Shown in pieces: positions 1 to 8,549 of a stretch of DNA of 64,000 bases. The notes beneath the pieces are model-generated. The model was not told the DNA's origin. It saw only the letters and a program-made list of their open reading frames with translations, and made no database searches. Source of the stretch: an uncultured Flavobacteriaceae bacterium (GTDB lineage Bacteria; Bacteroidota; Bacteroidia; Flavobacteriales; Flavobacteriaceae). Positions within the stretch are counted from its first letter, which is position 1, and each line of letters opens with the position of its first letter. Made by a program: the position numbers and the translations under genes. Location of the stretch: positions 1 to 64,000 of the forward strand of contig CANLXN010000008.1 of NCBI GenBank assembly GCA_947495135.1, written 5' to 3'.

Positions 1-1914
1 GAGTCTGGAAGTACAATTACTACCGATGACGGAACGATCACAACGCTATGTCAAGAACCTGTTATTGCTATTGTAAAGACCGGAGTATTTAATGACGAAG
101 ATCAAGACGGGTGTAGTGATGTAGGGGAGACTATCTCTTATACATTTACGGTAACCAACGAAGGAAACGTGAGTATTGCTGATGTAGTAGTAACCGATCC
201 ATTACTTGGGGGAGTTATTTCAGGACCTGTAAGTGGTGATGATGATGCAGATGGTGAATTAGATGTGGACGAAAGCTGGATCTATATAGCCAACTACGAA
301 ATTACTCAAGCAGATATTGATGCATCGCAGGTTGAAAATCAGGCAACTGCAACAGGAACTGCTCCAAATGGGGATACTGTTAGCGATCTTTCAGATGATG
401 CGGTTGTTACAGAAGACGATCCAACCATTACGGATCTGTGTCAGGAACCATCAATTGCAATTGTAAAAGTAGGTCAGGTTAATGATGATGACGGAGATGG
501 TTGTGCCGATGTAGGTGAGACAATTTCTTATGTATTCACCGTAGCTAACACAGGGAATGTAACGCTTTCAAATATTACCGTTACAGATCCATTAGTAACT
601 GTAGCTGGAGGCCCAATAGTATTGGATCCTGGAGCACAGGACGGTACAACTTTTACAGCGCTCTACACAATTACTCAAGCAGATATTGATGCTGGATTTG
701 TTGAAAATCAGGCAACAGCAACTGGAGAGACACCAGATGGGACAGTGGTAAGTGATCTTTCAGATGACAATAGTTTACTGGAAGACGATCCAACCATAAC
801 AGCGCTATGTCAATCACCAGCAATTGCTTTGATTAAAGTAGGTGTTCCAGCTGATGAAGATGGAAATGGATGTGCCGATGTTGGTGAAACTATAATTTAT
901 AGTTTCTCAGTTACTAACCCAGGAAACGTGCCATTAACGAACGTAACTGTTACTGATCCACTTGTACCAGTAGTTGGAGGTCCAATATCGTTGGATGCAG
1001 GAGCCACAGACGCTACAACTTTTACTGCGGTATATGTAGTTACTCAGGAAGATGTAGATAACGGTTCTATTATTAACCAAGCTACTGCGCAAGGTACAGC
1101 CCTAGATGGAACTGTTGTGTCCGACCTTTCAGATGATAATAGCTATTTGGAGGATGATCCTACCATTACAGACTTGTGTGCAACCGATGCCATGATCTCA
1201 TTAGAAAAGACAGGTGTCTTTAATGATGACAACGGCGATGGTATACCACAAGTAGGTGAGACAATTACGTATTTATTTGTTGTGACTAATACAGGAAATG
1301 TAACACTTTATAATGTTGAAATCGACGATCCACTTCCGGGCATTGAAGTTGAAGGAGGGCCAATTGCAGTCTTGTTACCTGGAGAGTCTGATGCAACAAC
1401 ATTTACGGCTACTTATGAAATTACGCAAGAAGACATCGATGCTGGAGAAGTAATTAATCAAGCATTTGTGACAGCTCAAGATGACGACGGGAATGAAGTT
1501 GAAGATGAGTCTGATGATCCAAACGATAATACCGACACCGATAACAATGGTGATGGTGATCCGGATGATCCAACGATCACAACTATTCCAAATGTTGCTG
1601 GTGCTCAGTTCGAAATTTTCAACGGAGTTACACCAAACGGAGATGGATTAAACGACTTCTTTGAAATTCGCGGAATTGTTGATTACCCTGCTAACAACGT
1701 TAAGATATTTAATCGTTGGGGAGTTCAAGTATTCGAAATAGATGGATACAACGAAAGCGATAGAGTATTTAGAGGGATATCAGAAGGTAGAGCTACTATC
1801 CAAAAAGGTGAAGAGCTACCAACTGGAACTTACTTCTACATTTTGACCTTTACTGGAGATGAAAATCCGGAAGGAAGAAGTGCTTACAACGGATATTTAT
1901 ATATAAACAGATAA
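1..1914 (+). CDS. T9SS type B cargo: DUF11-like repeat adhesin, 5' partial
   Basis: The reading frame is open from base 1, so the start lies outside the window; 637 residues are visible. The protein consists of four or more tandem Ig-like domains of the DUF11 type, each opening with an IAIVKVG-like strand, a [12 protein letters not shown] motif and [13 protein letters not shown], and ending with an acidic LEDDPTIT linker. The last ~100 residues, from about base 1600, carry [14 protein letters not shown] and IFNRWG, the signature of the gliding-motility-associated (type B) T9SS sorting domain. The protein should be exported across the outer membrane and displayed or released as an adhesin-like surface protein. 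A PorP/SprF gene and two PorE-like genes follow, as is typical for type B cargos. Family assignment is firm; ligand and exact role are unknown. Confidence 0.9.
   Translation, partial: ESGSTITTDDGTITTLCQEPVIAIVKTGVFNDEDQDGCSDVGETISYTFTVTNEGNVSIADVVVTDPLLGGVISGPVSGDDDADGELDVDESWIYIANYEITQADIDASQVENQATATGTAPNGDTVSDLSDDAVVTEDDPTITDLCQEPSIAIVKVGQVNDDDGDGCADVGETISYVFTVANTGNVTLSNITVTDPLVTVAGGPIVLDPGAQDGTTFTALYTITQADIDAGFVENQATATGETPDGTVVSDLSDDNSLLEDDPTITALCQSPAIALIKVGVPADEDGNGCADVGETIIYSFSVTNPGNVPLTNVTVTDPLVPVVGGPISLDAGATDATTFTAVYVVTQEDVDNGSIINQATAQGTALDGTVVSDLSDDNSYLEDDPTITDLCATDAMISLEKTGVFNDDNGDGIPQVGETITYLFVVTNTGNVTLYNVEIDDPLPGIEVEGGPIAVLLPGESDATTFTATYEITQEDIDAGEVINQAFVTAQDDDGNEVEDESDDPNDNTDTDNNGDGDPDDPTITTIPNVAGAQFEIFNGVTPNGDGLNDFFEIRGIVDYPANNVKIFNRWGVQVFEIDGYNESDRVFRGISEGRATIQKGEELPTGTYFYILTFTGDENPEGRSAYNGYLYINR
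51..1590 (+). repeat. Tandem protein-coding repeats (~370-390 bp units)
   Basis: Repeat units begin near bases 60, 451, 821 and 1198. Each encodes one ~125-residue DUF11-like Ig domain. Nucleotide similarity is high in the stretches coding for [14 protein letters not shown] and SDLSDD. The array continues upstream out of the window. Confidence 0.8.
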
Positions 1915-1928
1915 CACATCAAAATAAT

Positions 1929-1956
1929 CTCAGGAGGGTCTATTGATTCTCCTGAG
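1929..1956 (+). promoter_or_regulatory. Intercistronic hairpin between adhesin and PorP/SprF genes
   Basis: CTCAGGAG (1929-1936) is perfectly complementary to CTCCTGAG (1949-1956) with a 12-nt loop. No T-run follows, so it is not a standard terminator. It lies between a large secreted-protein gene and its membrane partner, where it could stabilise the upstream mRNA end or reduce read-through. Confidence 0.5.
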
Positions 1957-1973
1957 CTATAAAACAAGTACAG

Positions 1974-2933
1974 ATGAGAAAAAATTATCTTGCAATCTTA
2001 GTTTTAATATTTCTTGGCGCTTGGTCGAGTAATGCACAACAAGATCCACAATACACCCAGTATATGTATAATACTCAGGTAGTAAATCCTGCCTATGCTG
2101 GATCAAGAGACATGCTTAGTTTCGGCCTTTTGGGAAGAACTCAATGGGTTAATTTTGACGGTGCGCCTAAAACAGGTACGTTTACAGTGAATTCGCCTAT
2201 TGGAGCACTAGAAAACATGGGGCTTGGTCTTACCATTGTTCATGATCAATTAGGTCCTGCAGTGGAGTCTAATGTTACTATCGATTATTCATATACAATC
2301 AATACTTCCGATGTAGCTCAGTTGTCATTTGGTTTAAAGGGAGGTCTAGATGTGTTAGATGTTGATTTTACGAAGCTGAATATTGCTGATCAAGGGGATG
2401 TCTTTGAGCAAAATGTGGACAGTAAGTTACAACCTCAGATTGGCGCAGGTGTTTATTACAATACTGAAAAATTCTATGCTGGATTATCGGTTCCTAATTT
2501 CTTAAATACAAAGCATTTTGAAGAATCGGAGATTAGCAACATTATAGGTAATCCGAATAACTTTACAGGTCAAACTACAGCTGCAGAAAGGCTGCATTAT
2601 TTTATGATCGCAGGTTATGTTTTTGATATAAATGAAAACTTGAAGTTTAAGCCAGCTACCTTAGTTAAGGTTGTAAGCGGTTCACCACTAGAGTGGGATG
2701 CCTCGGCAAACTTCCTTATTAATGAAAAATTTACAATTGGTGCATCGTACCGATGGAGCGCAGCTATAAGTGCAATGGCTGGTTTTCAGGTAAGTGATGA
2801 AATATTTATTGGAGTTGCATACGACTATCAAACAACAGATATTGAGACCTACAGTGACGGTTCTTATGAAGTGTTTCTACGTTTCGATGTGTTTAAGAAA
2901 CCCGAACGTGTTCTTACTCCAAGATTCTTTTAG
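1974..2933 (+). CDS. PorP/SprF family type IX secretion membrane protein
   Basis: The 319-residue protein has a signal peptide (residues 1-21) followed by QQDPQYTQYMYN and VVNPAYAGS, the diagnostic N-terminus of the PorP/SprF family. The rest alternates polar and hydrophobic residues as in an outer-membrane beta-barrel. Family members bind the ring of the T9SS or attach particular type B cargos to the surface; SprF is needed for SprB secretion in Flavobacterium johnsoniae. It follows the adhesin by 59 bp and precedes the first PorE-like gene by 31 bp, which suggests a dedicated cargo, anchor and periplasmic-adaptor locus. It is probably a cargo-specific paralogue, not the core porP; that part is inference. 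Confidence 0.92.
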   Translation: MRKNYLAILVLIFLGAWSSNAQQDPQYTQYMYNTQVVNPAYAGSRDMLSFGLLGRTQWVNFDGAPKTGTFTVNSPIGALENMGLGLTIVHDQLGPAVESNVTIDYSYTINTSDVAQLSFGLKGGLDVLDVDFTKLNIADQGDVFEQNVDSKLQPQIGAGVYYNTEKFYAGLSVPNFLNTKHFEESEISNIIGNPNNFTGQTTAAERLHYFMIAGYVFDINENLKFKPATLVKVVSGSPLEWDASANFLINEKFTIGASYRWSAAISAMAGFQVSDEIFIGVAYDYQTTDIETYSDGSYEVFLRFDVFKKPERVLTPRFF

Positions 2934-2964
2934 TATCTTTAAGCACAACTAATACTCTAACCTC

Positions 2965-4908
2965 ATGTTAAAAAAGTACACAACGCTAATTATTGCCGTT
3001 ACCCTTATATTAGGAGTATGCGGTGACTCTTATGGTCAAAAAAATAAGATAGAAAAAGCAAATAAAGAGTTCGATAAATTTAGCTATATCGACGCTCGTG
3101 AAATTTACCTAAAAGTGGTCGAAGATGGATACGAATCTGCTCAGGTATTTCAGAAGCTTGGTGATACTTATTATTTCAACGGCGAATACAAAGACGCAGC
3201 TAGTTGGTATAGGAAATCCATAGATAAGTTTCCACTAAAAACGGAGCCTTTATATTATTATCGAGCTGCACAGTCGTTTAAGTCCTTAGGCAATGTGGAA
3301 GAGTCGAATGAGTTGATGCTTATGTTTCAAACTCTTGGCGGGAGTGGATTGGTTGCTAAAGAATACGACGTTAGCGATGAAACCGATTACCTTGCGAGTA
3401 CCGCTTTTGGAAACAAAAAGTATATTTTTGAAAAAGTAAGTATTAATTCAGACGGTTCAGATTTTGGACCTTCTTTTTATCTCAAGCAATTAGTGTTTGC
3501 AAAAGCTGCTGAAGGTACAACTGGTGATAAGGTTCACGAATGGAATCAGCAGCCATTTTTAGATTTGTTTGCTGCAGATATGGACGAAAACGGAGTTCTT
3601 TCCAATGTCAATCCACTGCCAGGTGATATAAATACTAAATTTCACGAATCGTCTACTAGTTTTAGTCAAGACGGCGGGACTGTCTATTTTACACGTAACA
3701 ATTTCACAGATGGAAAGAAGGGTAGAGATAAGGACAAAACCATTCGTTTAAAGTTGTACAAGGCGACTAGAAGTGGTGATAGTTTTTGGACCAACATCGT
3801 AGAATTACCTTTTAATAGCAACGATTATTCAGTAGCGCACCCAACTTTGTCTAAAGATGAAAAGAGGCTTTATTTTGCATCAGATATGCCAGGGACAATA
3901 GGGATGAGTGATATATGGTATGTTGAAATTTTACCAGATGGTATGTACGGAGATCCAGTGAATCTTGGGCCTACAATCAACACAGAAGCCAGAGAAACGT
4001 TTCCTTATATAAGTAATGCAAATAACATGTATTTTTCGAGTGATGGAAGGTCTGGTCTCGGAGGTCTTGATGTTTTTGCTACAGCTCTTGACGAGAAAGG
4101 TGAACCTGGTCCTATTGTTAATATGGGAGAACCTGTTAATAGTGGTTTAGACGATTTCGGCTTTATTTTAAATGAAGAAACTAAAATAGGGTACTTATCC
4201 TCTAATAGAAGCGGTAATAAAGGAAGTGTTTCAGACGATATTTATCGTATTAAAGAAGAGTGTGCTATTTCAATTACTGGAATTGTAACGAACAGAGACA
4301 CAGGAGCGGTTATTCCAAATGCGACGGTTAACTTGTTAGATTCAGACAATAATATAATCGATACGGTTACATCTGGAGTCGACGGTGCATACGCGTTTAA
4401 TGAGACAGCAGCATGCAGTAGCACTTATTTGGTTAGAGGAAAAAGCGAAAGCTGTGATTACCACGAAGAATTGGTGGAAACCCCAAGCGCTACTCGCGGA
4501 ATTGAAGTTCCATTGGCTTTAAAGTGTGATCCTTGTCCAGCCAATGATCTTGGTTGCAGATTAGCGTTGAATCCAATTTATTTTGATTTCGACCGATATA
4601 ACATTCGTCCAGATGCAGAGCTGGAATTAGCCAAGATCTTGGTTGCAATGCGCGAATATCCTCAACTTATAATTCATATAGAATCCCACACAGATTCTCG
4701 TGGAGTAGATAGTTATAATGAAGCGTTATCCGAAAAACGAGCACAGTCTACCCTTGGTTGGCTAGTAGAAAAAGGAATTGCGAAAAGTAGGCTTTCGGCT
4801 AAAGGATATGGAGAGTATCAGCTTCAAAATCAATGTTCTAATGGAGTTAAATGTACAGAAGAAGAACATCAACTTAATAGAAGATCTATGTTCATTATAC
4901 AGAACTAA
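2965..4908 (+). CDS. PorE-like OmpA-family protein (TPR, propeller, CRD, OmpA), copy 1
   Basis: The 647-residue protein has an N-terminal signal peptide (about 1-24), TPR-like helices (about 28-120), a PD40/WD40-like propeller (about 150-430, with HPTLSKDEKRLYFASDM), a carboxypeptidase regulatory-like domain (about 436-515, starting SITGIVTNRDTG) and a C-terminal OmpA peptidoglycan-binding domain (about 535-647; SHTDSRG, KGYGEYQLQNQC, NRRSMFII). This order matches PorE of Porphyromonas gingivalis, which tethers the T9SS to peptidoglycan. It lies 31 bp after the PorP/SprF gene, probably in the same operon. Whether it serves the core machine or only this cargo cannot be told from sequence. Confidence 0.9.
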   Translation: MLKKYTTLIIAVTLILGVCGDSYGQKNKIEKANKEFDKFSYIDAREIYLKVVEDGYESAQVFQKLGDTYYFNGEYKDAASWYRKSIDKFPLKTEPLYYYRAAQSFKSLGNVEESNELMLMFQTLGGSGLVAKEYDVSDETDYLASTAFGNKKYIFEKVSINSDGSDFGPSFYLKQLVFAKAAEGTTGDKVHEWNQQPFLDLFAADMDENGVLSNVNPLPGDINTKFHESSTSFSQDGGTVYFTRNNFTDGKKGRDKDKTIRLKLYKATRSGDSFWTNIVELPFNSNDYSVAHPTLSKDEKRLYFASDMPGTIGMSDIWYVEILPDGMYGDPVNLGPTINTEARETFPYISNANNMYFSSDGRSGLGGLDVFATALDEKGEPGPIVNMGEPVNSGLDDFGFILNEETKIGYLSSNRSGNKGSVSDDIYRIKEECAISITGIVTNRDTGAVIPNATVNLLDSDNNIIDTVTSGVDGAYAFNETAACSSTYLVRGKSESCDYHEELVETPSATRGIEVPLALKCDPCPANDLGCRLALNPIYFDFDRYNIRPDAELELAKILVAMREYPQLIIHIESHTDSRGVDSYNEALSEKRAQSTLGWLVEKGIAKSRLSAKGYGEYQLQNQCSNGVKCTEEEHQLNRRSMFIIQN

Positions 4909-5060
4909 TTCTGAAGTTTGTTGTGTCGTAACTCATAAAATGTAAATAGAAAAATGTAGAAATAAGTAAAGTAATAGCTATTCAACGTGTTTCTATGTCG
5001 TTGAACTAATTTCAAGAACTTAAGACCTATTCTTGATTAATTTTACAAAACGTTATTTAG

Positions 5061-5094
5061 GTAATCCCCCTTATATTTAGGGGGTTACATTTTC
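5061..5094 (+). terminator. Possible terminator after first PorE-like gene
   Basis: GTAATCCCCC (5061-5070) pairs with GGGGGTTAC (5080-5088) with one bulged T and a 9-nt loop. It is followed by ATTTTCCCC, a short T-run. It lies in the 215-bp gap between the two PorE-like genes and may partly uncouple them. Confidence 0.45.
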
Positions 5095-5123
5095 CCCTCC
5101 CCATAGGTAAAAATGATTACAAC

Positions 5124-7058
5124 ATGAAAACTATACACAAGCACTTTGTTTTAGTGTTCCTTGCGTGCTTATGCGCAAGCGGTTTGTTCGCCCAAAATAA
5201 GGCCAAACTAGCTAAAGCAAATAGAGAATTTGATAAATACGACTATATCGATGCCCGAGAAATCTATCTTAAAGTAGTTGAAGATGGATATCATTCAGCC
5301 GAAATTTATAAAAAACTAGGAGATACCTACTATTACAACAGCGACTATGTTACCGCTGTAAAATGGTATGATAGGCTATTAAAAACATATCCGGATAACA
5401 TTGAGGTCGACTATTACTACAGGGCTGCCCAATCTTTTAAAAGCCTCGATAGAGTTGACGAATCTAATAGGCTTCTCAAGGTATATTTGGAAATGGGTGG
5501 AGAAGTACCCGAAGTACAACTCTTCGAGAATAATCCTGAGTACATGAAAAAACTGGGTTTGTCGCCATCAAAATATGTAGTTGAAGAAGTAGAGACCAAT
5601 ACAAAGTTCTCAGATTTTGGACCTGCATACTACGGTAATCAACTCGTCTTTTCTGCGTCTACTAGAGACCTTTCTAATTTTGACACGCACAATTGGAATA
5701 ATTTGCCCTATTTGGATTTATTTATGGCAGATATGGACAGTGAAGGTCATCTTTCAAACTTAGACGATTTTTCATCCGATGTGAATACTGTTTACCACGA
5801 GTCAACACCAGTTTTTTCTAAGGATCTTAAAACCATGTATTTTACACGGAATAATTTTACCAACGGAAAAGCAGCGGCAGATAAAAAACGTACGATTAAG
5901 TTGAAACTGTACAAAGCCACTCGTACAGATAGCACTTCTTGGGGTAACGTCAAAGAGTTGCCATTTAATAATAATGAATATTCTGTTGGACACCCTGCCT
6001 TGAGTCTAGATGAGAAACGACTTTATTTTGCCTCAGATATGCCAGGTACCTATGGGAGATCCGATTTATGGTATGTGGATATTTTATCAAATGACAGTTA
6101 CGGGCTTCCTGTAAATTTAGGGCCAGATATCAACTCAAAGTCCAAAGAAACATTTCCTTTTATTAGCGAGAAAGGAAACCTTTACTTCTCAGCCAACGGA
6201 TATGGGGGAGAAGGAGGGTTAGATGTTTATATAGCAACTTTTAATCCGCTAGGCAGAGTAGAGCAGATTACTAATTTTGGTCCGCCAGTAAATACTCCGC
6301 AAGATGATTTTGCCTTCATTATTAGAGAATCAGAGAAGATGGGTTTCTTTACGTCCAATAGAGACGGCGGAAGAGGTAGTGTAGACGATGAAATTTATAA
6401 GTTTACTGAGGTTTGTGTAATGAATATTATTGGAGTGGTAACCGATGAAGACACTGGAGAATTGCTGCCAGGAGCTGAAGTAACCTTAATGGACCAAAAT
6501 AGTAAGGTAATCGAAAAGGTGATCGCCGATGAAAACGCTAGTTATCGCTTTGTGGTTGAATGTTCTACAAAGTATGTGCTACGTGGAACTAAAGAAGGTT
6601 ATTTTCCAAAGGAAGAGAGCGTAGAAACTCCAGATGAAGGTGGAGTCATTGAAACAGAGCTTAAATTGAAACTTAAAGACCCATGTCCTCCAAACGATCT
6701 TGGATGCCGCTTGAGTTTACAGCCTATTTATTTCGATTACGATAAAGACTATATTCGTCCAGATGCTGAAATAGAGCTGGCTAAGATATTAATGGCGCTG
6801 CGACTATATCCTCAATTGGTTATTAATATTGAGTCCCATACAGATGCTCGTGGGCGAGATTCTTATAACATGAAATTATCTGAAAGACGTGCGCAGTCTA
6901 CTCTTAATTGGTTGATAGAAAAAGGAATTGAACCTACAAGACTTTCAGCGAAAGGATATGGAGAAACCCAACTACAAAATAGATGTTCAAATGATGTGGA
7001 ATGCACAGAGGAAGAGCATCAGTTAAATAGAAGGTCTATGTTTATTATTGTAAACTAG
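5124..7058 (+). CDS. PorE-like OmpA-family protein, tandem copy 2
   Basis: The 644-residue protein is collinear with the preceding gene product over its whole length: signal peptide (1-23), TPR segment (KYDYIDAREIYLKVVEDGY is nearly identical in both), propeller with YFASDMPGTYGRSDLWYVDI, carboxypeptidase regulatory-like domain (IIGVVTDEDTGE) and OmpA domain (SHTDARG, KGYGETQLQNRC, NRRSMFII). The two genes are a tandem duplication that has diverged, most visibly in the propeller loops and around residues 120-160. A strong terminator follows at about 7081. Cargo-specific division of labour between the copies is plausible but not shown. Confidence 0.9.
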   Translation: MKTIHKHFVLVFLACLCASGLFAQNKAKLAKANREFDKYDYIDAREIYLKVVEDGYHSAEIYKKLGDTYYYNSDYVTAVKWYDRLLKTYPDNIEVDYYYRAAQSFKSLDRVDESNRLLKVYLEMGGEVPEVQLFENNPEYMKKLGLSPSKYVVEEVETNTKFSDFGPAYYGNQLVFSASTRDLSNFDTHNWNNLPYLDLFMADMDSEGHLSNLDDFSSDVNTVYHESTPVFSKDLKTMYFTRNNFTNGKAAADKKRTIKLKLYKATRTDSTSWGNVKELPFNNNEYSVGHPALSLDEKRLYFASDMPGTYGRSDLWYVDILSNDSYGLPVNLGPDINSKSKETFPFISEKGNLYFSANGYGGEGGLDVYIATFNPLGRVEQITNFGPPVNTPQDDFAFIIRESEKMGFFTSNRDGGRGSVDDEIYKFTEVCVMNIIGVVTDEDTGELLPGAEVTLMDQNSKVIEKVIADENASYRFVVECSTKYVLRGTKEGYFPKEESVETPDEGGVIETELKLKLKDPCPPNDLGCRLSLQPIYFDYDKDYIRPDAEIELAKILMALRLYPQLVINIESHTDARGRDSYNMKLSERRAQSTLNWLIEKGIEPTRLSAKGYGETQLQNRCSNDVECTEEEHQLNRRSMFIIVN

Positions 7059-7080
7059 CCTTTTTTTATATTTTTTTTGA

Positions 7081-7117
7081 AAAGCGTTCCTTGATATCAA
7101 GTGGACGCTTTTTGCTT
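7081..7117 (+). terminator. Terminator after second PorE-like gene
   Basis: AAAGCGTTCC (7081-7090) pairs with GGACGCTTT (7103-7111) with one bulged T, and the intervening TTGATATCAA is itself self-complementary. The stem runs straight into TTTTTGC. Confidence 0.7.
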
Positions 7118-7144
7118 TTCTTAACAACGCATTTCGTATTTTTG
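7111..7144 (+). promoter_or_regulatory. Bacteroidetes-type promoter of the idi operon
   Basis: The -7 element TATTTTTG (7137-7144) matches TAnnTTTG, with TTTG at 7111-7114 as a -33 element. Transcription would begin near 7150. This makes the TTG at 7153 an unlikely start and favours ATG 7165. Confidence 0.5.
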
Positions 7145-7164
7145 AAAAAAAATTGCAGATACGT

Positions 7165-7683
7165 ATGGTCGAAGAACAAGTAATTCTTGTAAATGAAAAT
7201 GATGAACAAATTGGACTTATGCCAAAAATGGAAGCTCATGAAAAAGGGGTGTTACATCGGGCATTTTCAGTTTTCATATTTAACGATAAAAATGAATTAA
7301 TGCTTCAACAAAGAGCGTTAGAAAAATATCATTCGCCAGGCCTTTGGACCAATACCTGTTGTAGTCATCAGAGAAATGGAGAAACGTCGTTGCAGGCTGG
7401 TGTACGACGATTGGAAGAAGAAATGGGCTTTGTTACTACTTTAAAGGAAACCACAAGTTTCATTTATAAGGCGCCTTTCGATAACGGGCTTACTGAACAT
7501 GAACTCGATCATATTTTGGTGGGGCATTTCGATGAGGATCCAAAAATAAATGAAGATGAAGTAGCCTCTTGGAAATGGATGCCTTTGGAGGAAGTTAAAA
7601 CCGATATTGAAGAAAATCCGCAGTTATATACTGCATGGTTCAAAATAATTTTCGATAAATTTTACCAACACCTTAGTCTATGA
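7165..7683 (+). CDS. idi: Isopentenyl-diphosphate delta-isomerase, type I
   Basis: The enzyme interconverts isopentenyl and dimethylallyl diphosphate in isoprenoid synthesis (menaquinone, carotenoids). The 172-residue Nudix-fold protein shows the catalytic-cysteine segment TNTCCSHQR, the Nudix helix RRLEEEMGF and the second acidic motif ELDHILVGHF, all typical of type I enzymes. I start it at ATG 7165 (MVEEQVILVNEND) because the upstream in-frame TTG 7153 lies only a few bases from the predicted transcription start. The stop overlaps the next start by 4 bp (ATGA), indicating translational coupling with the PTPS-like gene. Confidence 0.93.
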   Translation: MVEEQVILVNENDEQIGLMPKMEAHEKGVLHRAFSVFIFNDKNELMLQQRALEKYHSPGLWTNTCCSHQRNGETSLQAGVRRLEEEMGFVTTLKETTSFIYKAPFDNGLTEHELDHILVGHFDEDPKINEDEVASWKWMPLEEVKTDIEENPQLYTAWFKIIFDKFYQHLSL

Positions 7684-8087
7684 GTCTAACTGTTTATCGC
7701 CGTGCTCATTTTAATGCAGCGCACCGCTTATTTAAGGATGGCTGGAGCGATGAAAAAAACTATGAAGTATTTGGGAAATGTAGCAACCCCAATTATCATG
7801 GACATAATTATGAACTTGAAGTAGGAGTTACCGGAGACGTTGACCCGGAAACTGGCTTTGTCATAGATTTAAGTCTTCTTAAAGCAATTATCAAAGAAGA
7901 AGTGGAAACTCCATTCGACCATAAAAATTTAAACGTTGAAGTGCCCGAATTTATGGAGTTAAATCCTACAGTAGAGAATATAGCTATCGTTATTTGGAAA
8001 AAACTGAGCGAACGTTTGAATGAAAAATATCAAATCACTGTCAAACTCTACGAAACCCCTAGGAATTTTGTTGTTTATACCGGATAA
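7680..8087 (+). CDS. 6-pyruvoyl-tetrahydropterin synthase / QueD family protein
   Basis: The 135-residue T-fold protein is of the PTPS/QueD family, which acts on 7,8-dihydroneopterin triphosphate. HFNAAH and HGH supply the zinc-binding histidines, and DHKNLN and the late ETPRNF strand are family signatures. The catalytic-cysteine segment reads GKCSNPNYHGHNY, with five residues between Cys and HGH as in animal PTPS, not the CxxxHGH of Escherichia coli QueD. It may therefore make tetrahydrobiopterin-type pterins or 6-carboxytetrahydropterin for queuosine; automated annotation would probably say QueD. It overlaps idi by 4 bp and precedes bcp by 3 bp. Confidence 0.85.
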   Translation: MSLTVYRRAHFNAAHRLFKDGWSDEKNYEVFGKCSNPNYHGHNYELEVGVTGDVDPETGFVIDLSLLKAIIKEEVETPFDHKNLNVEVPEFMELNPTVENIAIVIWKKLSERLNEKYQITVKLYETPRNFVVYTG

Positions 8088-8090
8088 GAA

Positions 8091-8549
8091 ATGAGTTTAG
8101 AATTAGGAGATACATTACCAGATTTCGAATTGAACGATCAAAATGGTAAAGCCTTTATAAGTAAAGAAGAAATAGGTAAAAGTCCACTTATTATATATTT
8201 CTATCCAAAAAACTTTACTCCTGGATGTACTAGAGAAGCCTGCAGTTTTAGAGATAATTTTGAAGATTTTACAGATCTCGGAGCAAGGGTAATAGGTATT
8301 AGTGGCGACGATGAGAAGTCTCATCAAAAGTTCGCGACTAGGTATAAATTGCCTTTTACTTTATTAGCCGATTCAAACAATAAAGTACGTCGAAAATTTG
8401 GTGTTAAACCCAATTTGCTAGGTATTTTGCCAGGACGAGAGACTTTTGTTTTTAGTACCGAGGGAACGCTCACGTTTAAATTCAAGGCCATGGGAGCAGA
8501 TCCACATATCCAAAAGGCCCTGCGGCATCTAAGAAAACAGCATGAGTAA
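8091..8549 (+). CDS. bcp: Thioredoxin-dependent peroxiredoxin, Bcp/PrxQ type
   Basis: This thiol peroxidase reduces hydroperoxides. The 152 residues have the AhpC/TSA fold with YPKNFTPGCTREACSFRD. Cys46 is the peroxidatic residue, and Cys51, five positions later, is the resolving cysteine characteristic of the Bcp/PrxQ class. There is no signal peptide, so it is cytoplasmic. It lies in the idi-PTPS-bcp-manA run, starting 3 bp after the previous stop, and its 3' end overlaps manA by 8 bp. Assignment is secure at family level. Confidence 0.93.
   Translation: MSLELGDTLPDFELNDQNGKAFISKEEIGKSPLIIYFYPKNFTPGCTREACSFRDNFEDFTDLGARVIGISGDDEKSHQKFATRYKLPFTLLADSNNKVRRKFGVKPNLLGILPGRETFVFSTEGTLTFKFKAMGADPHIQKALRHLRKQHE

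Noticed and set aside
51-1590. Regular repeats as a possible CRISPR array
   Set aside because: The units are ~370-390 bp, in frame and protein-coding (Ig domains).
7153-7164. TTG start adding four residues to idi
   Set aside because: It lies within about 3 bp of the predicted transcription start; ATG 7165 gives the expected N-terminus.
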